Assembly: GCF_013449735.1 (NCBI RefSeq)
Contig: NZ_JACBNY010000008.1
Span: 33,091 to 97,090, forward strand
Source: Pseudolactococcus laudensis
Lineage (GTDB): Bacteria > Bacillota > Bacilli > Lactobacillales > Streptococcaceae
Length of the DNA: 64,000 bases
Direction of reading: 5' to 3'
Made by a program: the position numbers and the translations under genes. The first letter of the stretch is position 1, and each line of letters begins with the position of its first letter. The notes beneath the pieces are model-generated. The model did no database searches. It was given only the letters and a program-made list of their open reading frames with translations, and was not told the origin of the DNA. Shown one piece after another: positions 31,127-39,704 of the stretch.

Positions 31127-32500
31127 TCAACTCATCTCTAATTCGATTCTAAATTTATAATTTTTAGCCTGTATCCGATAACTAACTCTTGGATAATTGC
31201 TAATAATGGCATCTAAATTAGCAAGACCATAACCACGATGTGGACCTTTTGTTGAATAGCCCTCCTCAAATATCAAATGTGTCGGCAACTTTTCCTGAAC
31301 CATATCATTTTCTACAACATAATATCTAGCCAACCCTTTATTAAAAATAGCTACTTTAACGACTGCCTTATCTCCCTCAGTTTCGACTGCTGCATCAATA
31401 GCATTATCCAATGTTATACCAATTATCCTGACTATATCCAGTTTCTCTACTCGTATATTGTCTATGGTTTCTGGTATTTCTAACTCAACTGCAACATCTC
31501 TTATCTCAGCTTGCAGTATCTTTGCCGAAATAACACTCTTTAACTCTAAAACCTTGATATTAGCAAGCTTCGCAACTTCTTTTCGATTTTCTTCAAGAAT
31601 GATACTACTTCTTTCAAGAATTTCACCGTAGGTTTTTCTAACCGCTTCTATTTTCTGCGTTTCAATCGTTTCACGCATGGACACAAGAATATTCGTAAAA
31701 TCATGCCGAAACATTCGAACAGATTGATAAGATTTATCCACTTCCTGCGTGTAAGTTGATAAACCTGATAGCAAACGGTCTTTATAACTCAATAATTTGT
31801 GGTTCTCCCATTCCTTATACTTGACATTAATCAAGTGAAGCATCATAAGAAACAAGAAAACATAGACAAAAACAACATAACTAAAATTGAAACGACTACC
31901 GAATTCTGTCAGTCTGACAAAATTATTGTATAGATAAAAAAGTACCATCAGAATTGCCGAAAAAATAATCAATTTATTTTGCTCTTGTTCAATGTCACGT
32001 TCCACTTTAAATTCTTTCGGATTGTCTTCTGAATTCAAAAAATCCGACTCCCACTCTTGATCTGCAATTATTAACTGTTTGGGATTGATTGCCAAACACT
32101 TTAACAAGATAAAATAAGACGGTATGACACACAAATCACCTGTTAGTCCTCCAATGTTATTATCCTGAATTTTAAAAATATGTTCAACAATAAAAATAGA
32201 AATAAACATTTTTACGAAGTAGCAGAAAGTTAATGTAAAAATAGCTAGAAAAATATTCACTTTAAGATCTTTGTTTCTGAAATGCTGAAGAAATGAGATA
32301 TACATGACTAGCTCTATGAGAAAACGAAGCCAACCTTGATTAATCAGGACACTTACTAAAACAACAAGCAACTCAACAGTACAAAAAATCGATAGAGAAA
32401 CTAACTTTATCTTTAGCACACTAAAATGATATAAAACATAAGAACCGTTTATCATATATAAAGTAAGAGTTAGGACAAGTAATAATACCTCTATCATCAC
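31127..32500 (-). CDS. HPK10-type quorum-sensing histidine kinase (ComD/AgrC/PlnB type)
   Basis: 457 residues. N-terminal half has six to seven membrane segments (1-105, 120-145, 178-225), the peptide-sensing module of this class. His266 in FRHDFTN is the phosphorylated residue; the ATPase has DNAIDAA (N box) and GYGLAN (G box), with no D/F box typical of other kinases, as expected for HPK10. The start is GTG 32500 (or ATG 32497), overlapping the pheromone stop codon. The kinase is intact although its response regulator is not. Confidence 0.9.
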   Translation of the reverse strand: MMIEVLLLVLTLTLYMINGSYVLYHFSVLKIKLVSLSIFCTVELLVVLVSVLINQGWLRFLIELVMYISFLQHFRNKDLKVNIFLAIFTLTFCYFVKMFISIFIVEHIFKIQDNNIGGLTGDLCVIPSYFILLKCLAINPKQLIIADQEWESDFLNSEDNPKEFKVERDIEQEQNKLIIFSAILMVLFYLYNNFVRLTEFGSRFNFSYVVFVYVFLFLMMLHLINVKYKEWENHKLLSYKDRLLSGLSTYTQEVDKSYQSVRMFRHDFTNILVSMRETIETQKIEAVRKTYGEILERSSIILEENRKEVAKLANIKVLELKSVISAKILQAEIRDVAVELEIPETIDNIRVEKLDIVRIIGITLDNAIDAAVETEGDKAVVKVAIFNKGLARYYVVENDMVQEKLPTHLIFEEGYSTKGPHRGYGLANLDAIISNYPRVSYRIQAKNYKFRIELEMS

Positions 32501-32634
32501 TTTTTCCCATGAAAAGAACTAAAAATCAAAGCAAAGATAGAACCCTTTCCACCTCCTTGAATATTGGCAAGAACACCTTCACATACCTCCGTAAATTTTT
32601 CAAGTTGCTTAGATGCTTTCATTTGATCATTCAT
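32497..32634 (-). CDS. Double-glycine pheromone / bacteriocin-like peptide precursor
   Basis: A 45-codon gene too short for usual callers. The leader MNDQMKASKQLEKF... has the double-glycine pattern L-x-x-F-x-x-V...L-x-x-I-x-G-G and ends at IQGG; the predicted mature peptide is GKGSIFALIFSSFHGKK, a short amphipathic cationic peptide of the class used as inducing factors. AAGGGGA ribosome site seven bases before ATG 32634. The stop TGA overlaps the kinase GTG (32500), the expected position of a pheromone gene. An in-frame ATG at 32673 has no such ribosome site. Cleaved and exported by C39 ABC transporters such as the one at 34812-36956. Confidence 0.8.
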   Translation of the reverse strand: MNDQMKASKQLEKFTEVCEGVLANIQGGGKGSIFALIFSSFHGKK

Positions 32635-32764
32635 TTGATTTTCCCCTTTACCATACCCTCGAAATTGAGTCATCTTGATTCTACTATCTTATCTCATTCC
32701 CTTACAAGATAACCATAGTCTCTTTTTCACTCCTCTTAGTTATTCCCTCTAGTATTTACCTATC

Positions 32765-32793
32765 CAGATTATCTAAGAAAATATTGAATTATC
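32765..32793 (-). promoter_or_regulatory. Candidate regulator-binding repeats upstream of pheromone gene
   Basis: On the minus strand GATAATTCA (32793-32785) and GATAATCTG (32773-32765), exactly 20 bases apart, the spacing used by LytTR regulators. Degenerate, so tentative. They include the 13-mer TTATCTAAGAAAA also found at 33419-33431. Confidence 0.35.
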
Positions 32794-32810
32794 CGATAAT
32801 TTCCGCTGAA

Positions 32811-32836
32811 AGAAAACTAGACACGACCGTCTAGTT
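32811..32836 (-). terminator. Terminator after DUF2442-like gene
   Basis: Minus-strand AACTAGAC / GTCTAGTT, loop GGTCGT, then TTCTTTC. It separates the DUF2442-like gene from the pheromone operon. Confidence 0.6.
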
Positions 32837-32849
32837 CCTCATGTCATAT

Positions 32850-33266
32850 TTACCACCCTTGAATTAAAGCAACTATCATAATAATCACTAAAGGCGATGC
32901 CAAAAGTAAGGCTACAACAACATTACGTTTCCAATGCGTAGCATCTGGGATAACACGCTTAGCTTCCGAGATGCTCGACACACTATTTTTCCATAATTCC
33001 TCAAGTGTGTAACAATCTTTTTCATTGAGGACAACTGTGCCATCATCTTGAATGTCAAACTGATTACCAAAAAAAGTAATGGTAGGCGATACTGCAATCG
33101 TCCTACGCGTCCCCTCAGCCACTGCTTTATCTCCAGCTAAGGCATTTTCATATTGTTGAATATAGTGAGATGGCAAGTAACGACGCTCTCCATTGTCAAA
33201 ATCAAGCATGATGAAATTATTAGGTAGCATCGCTGCTTTTTTTACTTTAGGGATTACTTCACTCAT
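32850..33266 (-). CDS. DUF2442-like protein with C-terminal membrane anchor
   Basis: 138 residues. The N-terminal part (about 14-95) resembles DUF2442: FIMLDFDNGERRYLP, then GNQFDIQDDGTVVLN and TLEELW. A single hydrophobic segment at the very end (about 114-136, VVVALLLASPLVIIMIVALI) makes it tail-anchored with the domain in the cytosol. Sits between exporter accessory gene and pheromone gene; size and topology would suit an immunity or signalling modifier, but this is inference. Confidence 0.65.
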   Translation of the reverse strand: MSEVIPKVKKAAMLPNNFIMLDFDNGERRYLPSHYIQQYENALAGDKAVAEGTRRTIAVSPTITFFGNQFDIQDDGTVVLNEKDCYTLEELWKNSVSSISEAKRVIPDATHWKRNVVVALLLASPLVIIMIVALIQGW

Positions 33267-33418
33267 TCTTTTTCTCCTGAATTTCTAAGTAAAGACACGG
33301 TAATAACCGTCTCTATACTTTCTTCGAATTCAACGTACACCTTACGGTGAATTGTCTTCCCCACCCTCATCTCATAATAAGATAATTGTCAATCGAATCA
33401 TCAAATAAGGGGCTATAG

Positions 33419-33484
33419 TTATCTAAGAAAACGTTTTCCTAAATATTTCCCTTTCATTCTAACACAAATCTTTTTTATTGCCAA
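33419..33484 (-). promoter_or_regulatory. Promoter region of DUF2442-like gene
   Basis: Minus-strand TTGGCA (33484-33479), 17-base spacer, TAGAAT (33461-33456), giving a leader of about 180 bases. The leader starts with the palindrome GAAAACGTTTTC (33426-33437, cre-like, 12 of 14) and the 13-mer TTATCTAAGAAAA (33419-33431) shared with the pheromone promoter. Confidence 0.5.
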
Positions 33485-33533
33485 TATAAAATCAGGACAT
33501 CCTTTAAATAAAACACTTATACCTCATCAGTCT

Positions 33534-34799
33534 TCATTGACCGTCAAAAAATTTATCCAGATAATATTGAAAGAAAGTTTTTGTATCAACAACACTAGAA
33601 ACTCGTCCTTGTAAGCCATAAATCAATTGCTTTCTTTTTAACGTCTTAGAAGTGACTTGCGCTTTAACTTGAAAAAAATTCTGTCCTTTAATCTGAGTAG
33701 CAGATTTAGCAATTGAGTTAATTCGACCAGTTAAAATGAGTGGTTGCTTTAACTTTTTGGTAGAGGCAAATCTTATTTTTTGACCGATTTTAAGTGCTGT
33801 TAAGTCACTTGAATCTACATAATATTCAATTTCAAGTTTCGTTCTATCTGTCAGACTTGGTAAAATCTCAGCAATCATCGTACCAATCGGGATCATCTTT
33901 TTATGTTGGTTAGACTCATCTACCTTAATAATTCCTGATTCTGGAGCAATAATCTCATGATTTTGCTGAATCTCCCTAGCACGAGATAAACTTTGTGCTA
34001 TCTCCTGTTTCTTGCCCTTAACGATCACTAGTTCTTTATCGGCATTTGCAAGCTGCTCAGTTTTTAGGCTATTGAGTTTTGAGGCTAAACTTTCATCATA
34101 GGATTGGTAAGTGCCACTACTCGCTTTCTGCGTTTTCAAACTTGCGAGATTAGTCTCCAGTTGTTCAATTTCAACAAAAATAGCCTCTTGTCTTTCTTTA
34201 TCTTTTTCTTGAGCCTGCTTATTTTTTTTTACTGCTATTTTAGCCGTCAAAGCTGTTATTTCATCATTAATCGCCTTCTGCGTGCTAACCACTGTTTCGT
34301 TTTGAAGACTAATATTAGCATTTACTTTATCATGTTCCTTCTGCATCACTTCCCGTTGGCTAAGATAGCTCCCTAAACTACTCTGATAGCCAAATTCATC
34401 TGTCGATACAAAGGTTTGAACATCTTTTACAATCCCTTGTTTCAGTGTTTCCAAATCCATAATTTGTTTATCCAGTTGCGCCAACTGTGTTATCATTGTT
34501 TGGATTTCAGTTTCTGTCACCTGTCCTGAATATACAATCAAGGTCTGACCTTTTTCTATATATTGATGATTTAACAAGTTATTTTCGATGATTTTCAAAT
34601 CACTGGTTGACTGAATTTTGGCTAGCCGATAAGCTGGAACAAGCTCCCCAATAGACTGAACTGTGATTTCTTTCTTGTTAAGCATGGAGAACAATATTAA
34701 AAAACAAAGCAATAGAGCTGCGGGAATAACCAGATAAACTGAAAAACTGCCATATCGCCGTTTATAAAATTCTGCACTTTCAAATAATTGGGAGTTCAT
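33534..34799 (-). CDS. Bacteriocin secretion accessory protein (LcnD/HlyD family)
   Basis: 421 residues, membrane-fusion-like partner of C39 ABC exporters. N-terminal MNSQLFESAEFYKRRYGSFSVYL head, one membrane segment (about 20-40), beta-barrel/lipoyl halves around a long coiled coil (about 95-270, rich in K/E/Q), and C-terminal conserved KTFFQYYLDKFF. Somewhat shorter than LcnD (about 470) through the coiled coil, but ends are intact. Thirteen bases after the transporter. Confidence 0.88.
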   Translation of the reverse strand: MNSQLFESAEFYKRRYGSFSVYLVIPAALLLCFLILFSMLNKKEITVQSIGELVPAYRLAKIQSTSDLKIIENNLLNHQYIEKGQTLIVYSGQVTETEIQTMITQLAQLDKQIMDLETLKQGIVKDVQTFVSTDEFGYQSSLGSYLSQREVMQKEHDKVNANISLQNETVVSTQKAINDEITALTAKIAVKKNKQAQEKDKERQEAIFVEIEQLETNLASLKTQKASSGTYQSYDESLASKLNSLKTEQLANADKELVIVKGKKQEIAQSLSRAREIQQNHEIIAPESGIIKVDESNQHKKMIPIGTMIAEILPSLTDRTKLEIEYYVDSSDLTALKIGQKIRFASTKKLKQPLILTGRINSIAKSATQIKGQNFFQVKAQVTSKTLKRKQLIYGLQGRVSSVVDTKTFFQYYLDKFFDGQ

Positions 34800-34811
34800 A
34801 TGGATTCCTTT

Positions 34812-36956
34812 CTAAAGCATAACCATTTGCTTATATTGTTGGCCTAGAGCTAGCAGTTCTTCGTGATGCCCTGACTCGACAATTTCCCCTTGTTCAAGTA
34901 CAAAGATTCGGTCGCATTTAGCAGCGATAGATAGCCGGTGCGCGACGAAGATGATTGTTTTATTCGATTGCATCAAATTATCAATGACTTTTTTCTCCGT
35001 GAAGACATCAAGTGAACTTGTCGCTTCATCTAGAATCAACACATCAGCTTTTGTTAGGAGCGCACGTGCTAGAGCAACGCGCTGTTTCTGTCCTCCTGAA
35101 ATTCCAGTGCCATCAGTGAGTTGCGTTTGATAGGTCATTGGCATTGCCTCAATATCTTCTCAAATCTGAGCAATTTCACAAGCTGTCATAATATCCTGTG
35201 GTGTCACGTCAGGCTTAGCACCTAATGTTAAATTTTCCATGATTGAGCCTGTGAAGATATAGGGTTGCTGTGGAATATAATTGATTTTTTGACGTAATAT
35301 TTTCTTGTCAATTTGTTTGATATCTTGTCGATTAATTTTAATCACACCTTGACTCGGTTCTAAAAAATGAACCATTTGCTTGGCTAAAGTCGTCTTGCCA
35401 CTTCCGCTCACACCAGTCAAGGCTAGTTTTTCACCTGCATTGACTTCAAACGTCACATTCTTTAAGGTATCACGTCCAAAACCATACTTATAGCTGACTT
35501 CTTCAAACGATATGGTCTGAATCTGTTCAAGTTCAGTTATTAGATTTTCTGTGGTAAATTCTGAGTCCACGAGATAAACTTCGTTCAATCTATGATTAGC
35601 TACACGTGCTTGCTGAAGTTTTGTTTGTAAATTTATAATATTTTCGAGGGGGGTCGTGAAATAAGAGAGCAAGGTATTGTAGGTGATTAATTGTCCTAAT
35701 GTCAGTTTGTCTTGCATGACCAATCGTGCACCAATAGCCAATATCATCACATTTAAAATCAGTTTTAAAGCTTGTTTAAGAGCGGTCTGGACTGCCTCAT
35801 ATCGTTCTCTCTTAAAAGATGCCTTGAGATAAGCAATAAATTCACGGTCAATTTTTTGATATGATGCTACCTCGCTCGTGAGACTTTTAATTGTTTCAAT
35901 CCCATTTATATCTTCAATAATACTGGAGCTCAAAATGGCATTATGCTGCATGACTGCTGCATTCATTTTCTGAAAGGGCTTAATGAATAACATGACGAGC
36001 AAAAGATACAAGGGGACTGATAGCAAGGTCAATAAAAATAAATGACCATTTTGAAAAAAGAGAAAACTACCAACAACCATGACGATCGTCATATCCAAGA
36101 AAACGGATAAAATCGTACTTGCCAAGGCATCAATAATAGCATTTGCATCGGTAAACCTTGATAGGATTTCACCAGTTCGCCTTGTCGCAAAAAATGTCAT
36201 TGGAAGTTCAAAAATATGCCGAATGTAGGATAAGATAACATCTATTGATAAGCGCTGTCCCAAGATATTTAGAAGATTAGTCTGAGCATAACTCATCATT
36301 TGCTGTAAACAGTAAGTGATGATTAGTCCGACCGAAATAATTCCAAGCGTTGACTTCATCTGGTTTAGTACATACTCATCGATGATGCTTTGTAAATAAT
36401 ATGATCCTGCGATATTAATCACAGTTACCAACAAAGCTGCTAATATAATATTAACAATTAACCCTTTTTGTTTGAGCAATAATGGTAGGGAACTCATGAG
36501 ACCATTTTTTTCGTCTTTTTCTACCGTATAGTTCGCCGTTGGTGCAAGAAAAATTGCTACACCTGTCCACTCAGTCGAAAATCTTTCTTTGGACATTTTC
36601 GTCACACCTACATCAGGATCTGGATCAGCAATAATAAGTTTATCTTTTTTTGCACCATATACCACATAATAATGTAAAAGCTTACCATCTTTAGCCACAT
36701 GCGCAATGAACGGATAAGGTATTTCTGTTAACTCAAAAAGTGTCATATCTGCTTGAAGTACACGCGTCTCAAAATTGAGCACTTGAGCCGCCTTGACAAT
36801 TCCAAGAGCTGTAGTCCCTTCCATGTCAGTTTTGGCTAGCTCACGTAGGTGCGCTAAAGAAAAATTCGAACCGTAATGTTTAGCAACCGTCGCAAGTGCC
36901 GCAACACCACAATCTCGTGTATCAACTTGTGATGTATATTGATATCTTTTTAACAT
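34812..36956 (-). pseudogene. C39-peptidase bacteriocin ABC exporter interrupted by TGA
   Basis: One frame of about 714 codons with TGA at 35162-35160. N-terminal C39 peptidase: Cys16 in DTRDCGVAAL, His in LLHYYVVYG, Asp in ADPDPDVG. Six-helix membrane domain (about 160-440). ATPase Walker A GVSGSGKTT before the stop; after it, in the same frame, EDIEAMPMTYQT, signature ISGGQKQR, Walker B VLILDEATSSLD and switch His AHR. LcnC-type homologues carry an Arg-like position here, so CGA to TGA fits. Without the second half there is no functional ATPase. Start at ATG 36956 after AAAGGTGG. Would process both double-glycine leaders in the locus. Confidence 0.88.
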
Positions 36957-36991
36957 TTTCACCACCTTTCCTTCTTTTTAGCAATCAGATT

Positions 36992-37249
36992 TTATTTCAA
37001 TAGTTTATCAAAAGGAACATGAAGTATCTCTCGTAATCGTACGACTGTCTCAATATTCGATTCACGCACGCCTTTTTCCCACTGACTCACCGCTTGTTTG
37101 CTAACAAAGAGAGCTTGGGCTAACATCGTCTGAGTCATCTGGTGTTCAAGTCGGGCTTGTTTAATGTTATCCCCTAGCGTACCACCACTAATAAATGCCA
37201 GTTCTTGCTCATTCAATTGTCTAAATACCATATTCTCAATAGTTGTCAT
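36992..37249 (-). CDS. XRE helix-turn-helix protein with a double-glycine bacteriocin leader
   Basis: 85 residues. Residues 1-23 form a class II bacteriocin leader ending LNEQELAFISGG, an exact fit to LSxxELxxIxGG with hydrophobic residues at -4, -7 and -12 from the cut. Residues 24-85 are a complete XRE/Cro-type domain: GDNIKQARLEHQMTQTMLA, then recognition helix FVSKQAVSQWEKG and a closing helix LREILHVPFDKLL. ATG 37249 follows AGGGGG; an internal ATG (codon 7) lacks a ribosome site and would still keep the leader core. Sits 35 bases before the C39 exporter that would recognise the leader. Either a repressor tethered to or removed by the exporter, or an exported protein; both are inference. 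Confidence 0.82.
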   Translation of the reverse strand: MTTIENMVFRQLNEQELAFISGGTLGDNIKQARLEHQMTQTMLAQALFVSKQAVSQWEKGVRESNIETVVRLREILHVPFDKLLK

Positions 37250-37283
37250 CGCATCCCCCTCATCAATCGTTCTCTATTCTCTT

Positions 37284-37312
37284 ATTTTACACGAAAAAAA
37301 AATATTTTTTCC
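37284..37312 (-). promoter_or_regulatory. Promoter of XRE-exporter operon
   Basis: TAAAAT -10 (37289-37284) with a poor -35 (GGAAAA at 37312-37307), as in activator-dependent promoters. The last of four 20-bp-spaced repeats ends just upstream. Confidence 0.5.
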
Positions 37313-37320
37313 AAGATGCC

Positions 37321-37390
37321 ATAAACGGACGAAAATATGTCACGAATAACCAAAGATTTGTATGAATGACCAAAAAATACCACGAACGAC
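37321..37390 (-). promoter_or_regulatory. Four direct repeats at 20-bp spacing (LytTR-type sites)
   Basis: Plus-strand ten-mers at 37321 (ATAAACGGAC), 37341 (CACGAATAAC), 37361 (TATGAATGAC) and 37381 (CACGAACGAC), each exactly 20 bases apart. On the minus strand the consensus is GTYRTTCRTR, close in form to the ATTC-containing repeats used by BlpR/PlnC-type regulators, which also need about two helical turns between sites. Likely target of the regulator at 30387-31124. Confidence 0.65.
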
Positions 37391-37412
37391 ATGGAGTATT
37401 TCTCATTTAGTA

Positions 37413-37442
37413 CAAAAAAACGTTCAAACTTTTTATTTGAAC
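37413..37442 (-). terminator. Minus-strand terminator upstream of the XRE operon
   Basis: GTTCAAA / TTTGAAC stem, loop TAAAAAG, then GTTTTTTT on the minus strand. It implies a minus-strand transcript from 37443-37920, where only a small remnant frame is seen. Confidence 0.65.
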
Positions 37443-37924
37443 ATTTCCTTACTTTATTCTATCTGAACCCAAAGGAATAATATGATCTGTATAGGCATTT
37501 AAAAGATCTGTCGCATAATAGATTTGCAACCAAGACCGTTTTATTATCTTTCTATTGAAAATGATGAAACTGTGGTTTTATCGGAATTTTTCTTAATCAC
37601 ATAACGATAAACGCAGATATTCGCCATTCAGGCAGTAGTAATTGTTGTTTTTATTTATCAATTATGACATAATTATCTCCAATCTCAACTATATCATTCG
37701 AACTATACGGATTATCAGAAATAAAATACTCTCTCCAATTTTGTGCAGTTGAAACTTGTATGATAAGTTTAAATTCTTTTTTCTTATTCAGCAATTGGCA
37801 TTATAAAATTGATAAATTCTACATTTCAAGCATATCATGACTCATTCCATCTGTAAATCAACATTCTGTTGACTTCATATTCAATACCCAAAATAACTTC
37901 TCACACTTCAATTTATGCGAAGAT
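37443..37924. other. Gap between ptsI terminator and exporter locus
   Basis: About 480 bases without a convincing gene. The one coding-looking piece is on the minus strand, 37651-37794. The rest is AT-rich; I saw no further repeat or RNA. Confidence 0.4.
37651..37794 (-). CDS. Possible 47-codon remnant frame
   Basis: Minus-strand frame opening with TTG-CTG and reading LLNKKKEFKLIIQVSTAQNW then REYFISDNPYSSNDIVEIG. Composition looks protein-like and it is followed by a terminator, but there is no clear ribosome site, and an in-frame stop lies just upstream. It may be the 3' remnant of a lost gene. Not recognised. Confidence 0.2.
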   Translation of the reverse strand: MLNKKKEFKLIIQVSTAQNWREYFISDNPYSSNDIVEIGDNYVIIDK

Positions 37925-37960
37925 CAAAAAAGCCAGTCACTTTCGTGACTAGCTTTGTTT
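37925..37960 (-). terminator. Terminator of ptsHI
   Basis: AAGCTAGTCAC / GTGACTGGCTT with GAAA loop, then TTTTTTG on the minus strand. Confidence 0.85.
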
Positions 37961-37974
37961 TGATCATTTATTGC

Positions 37975-39702
37975 TTATTTTGTATAATCTTCAACCAAAG
38001 CAACAACTTCTTCCATTGTTGCACATTCAGTCAAGGCTTTGTTAGCCAATTCTTGCATTTTCGCAGTGTCAAGACGTTTCATCAAGCTACGTGTTTGTAG
38101 TATTGATGTCGCTGACATTGAGAATTCGTCAAGTCCCATACCAACTAAAAGTGGTACTGCAGTTTGGTCACCGGCCATTTCGCCACACATTCCAGCCCAT
38201 TTACCTTCAGCATGCGCTGCTTTAATCACGTTGTTGATTAAGCGCAAGATTGAAGGGTTATAAGGTTGGTAAAGGTAAGAAACTTGTTCGTTCATACGGT
38301 CAGCCGCCATCGTGTATTGGATGAGGTCGTTAGTACCGATTGAGAAGAAGTCTACTTCTTTAGCGAATTGGTCAGCAAGCATTGCTGCTGCTGGGATTTC
38401 GATCATGATACCTACTTGGATGTCGTCAGCAACTGCTACGCCTTCAGCGAGCAAGTTAGCTTTTTCTTCATCGAAAAGTTTTTTAGCTGCACGGAACTCA
38501 GTTACGAGTGCAACCATTGGGAACATGATGCGAAGTTTACCGTGAACAGATGAACGAAGCAAAGCACGCAATTGTGTGCGGAACATCGCATCGCCACCTT
38601 CAGACAAGCTGATACGAAGCGCACGGTAACCAAGGAATGGGTTCATTTCTTTCGGAAGATCGAAATAAGGCAATTCCTTGTCCCCACCGATGTCCATAGT
38701 ACGGACAACAACTGGTTTACCATTCATGCCTTCAAGCACTGCTTTATAGGCTTCATATTGTTCATCTTCAGTTGGGAAGTCTTGTGAATCCATGTAAAGG
38801 AACTCAGTACGGTATAAACCGACTGCTTCCCCACCATTTTCATTCACACCGACGACGTCTTTAGGTGTACCAATATTGGCAGCCAATTCAAAGTGTTTAC
38901 CATCAGCAGTCATTGTTTCAGCGTCTTTAAGCAAAGCCCATTCTGCTTTTTGGTCAGCATAAGCTTTACCAGCAGCAATAAACTCAGCTTGTTCAGTTTC
39001 TGTTGGGTCAATGATAACATCACCAGTGATACCGTTGACAGCCAAAAGTTGACCATCAGTCACAAGTGTTGTGATGTTATTTGTACCAAGTACTGCAGGG
39101 ATTTCTAACGTACGAGCCATGATTGCTGAGTGACTTGTACGTCCGCCGATATTTGTAATAAAGGCTTTAACAAATTTTTTGTCAAGTTGCGCTGTGTCAG
39201 ATGGTGTCAAATCATGTGCAACGACGATCACTTCTTGATCAATTGTTGCAGGACTTGGCAATTTCTTACCAAGAAGATTTGCAAGCACACGTTTTGTAAC
39301 GTCTTTGATGTCAGCAGCACGTTCTTGCATGTATGGATTGTCTTCCATACCTTCGAAAATCGCGATAAACATATCTGTCACTTCTTTAAGTGCTGTTTCT
39401 GCGTTTATTTTCTTAGCGCGAATCGTTTCTTTAATTTGACCAATCATTTCTGGATCTGCAAGAACCATCAAATGTGCGTCAAAGACCGCTGCCGCTTCGT
39501 TTCCTAGGCTTTCTACAGCTTTCTCACGGATAACGTTAAGCTCGCCTGTGCTTGCTTCAAGAGCAGCATCCAAGCGAGCTTCCTCGTTGTCGGTATTTTC
39601 GACAGTAACTGTCTCAAATGACAAATCCGGTTGAACAAGTAGATAAGCTTTGGCAACTGCAACACCGCTAGACGCGGCAATACCTGTAAGCTTCTCTGCC
39701 AT
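37975..39702 (-). CDS. ptsI: PTS enzyme I (PEP-protein phosphotransferase)
   Basis: 575 residues, usual length. Phosphohistidine motif [12 protein letters not shown] (about 185-196), PEP-binding barrel with [16 protein letters not shown] and the active-site Cys in MCGEMAGD. Passes phosphate from PEP to HPr. Two bases after ptsH. Confidence 0.98.
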   Translation of the reverse strand: MAEKLTGIAASSGVAVAKAYLLVQPDLSFETVTVENTDNEEARLDAALEASTGELNVIREKAVESLGNEAAAVFDAHLMVLADPEMIGQIKETIRAKKINAETALKEVTDMFIAIFEGMEDNPYMQERAADIKDVTKRVLANLLGKKLPSPATIDQEVIVVAHDLTPSDTAQLDKKFVKAFITNIGGRTSHSAIMARTLEIPAVLGTNNITTLVTDGQLLAVNGITGDVIIDPTETEQAEFIAAGKAYADQKAEWALLKDAETMTADGKHFELAANIGTPKDVVGVNENGGEAVGLYRTEFLYMDSQDFPTEDEQYEAYKAVLEGMNGKPVVVRTMDIGGDKELPYFDLPKEMNPFLGYRALRISLSEGGDAMFRTQLRALLRSSVHGKLRIMFPMVALVTEFRAAKKLFDEEKANLLAEGVAVADDIQVGIMIEIPAAAMLADQFAKEVDFFSIGTNDLIQYTMAADRMNEQVSYLYQPYNPSILRLINNVIKAAHAEGKWAGMCGEMAGDQTAVPLLVGMGLDEFSMSATSILQTRSLMKRLDTAKMQELANKALTECATMEEVVALVEDYTK

Positions 39703-39704
39703 GA

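Noticed and set aside
32509..32712. 67-residue plus-strand frame
   Set aside because: It is antisense to the pheromone gene, lacks a ribosome site and has no protein-like composition.
31002..35162. TGA read as selenocysteine or programmed readthrough in the regulator and exporter
   Set aside because: No selenium-insertion hairpin seen, no redox role for these positions, and homologous positions are ordinary residues.
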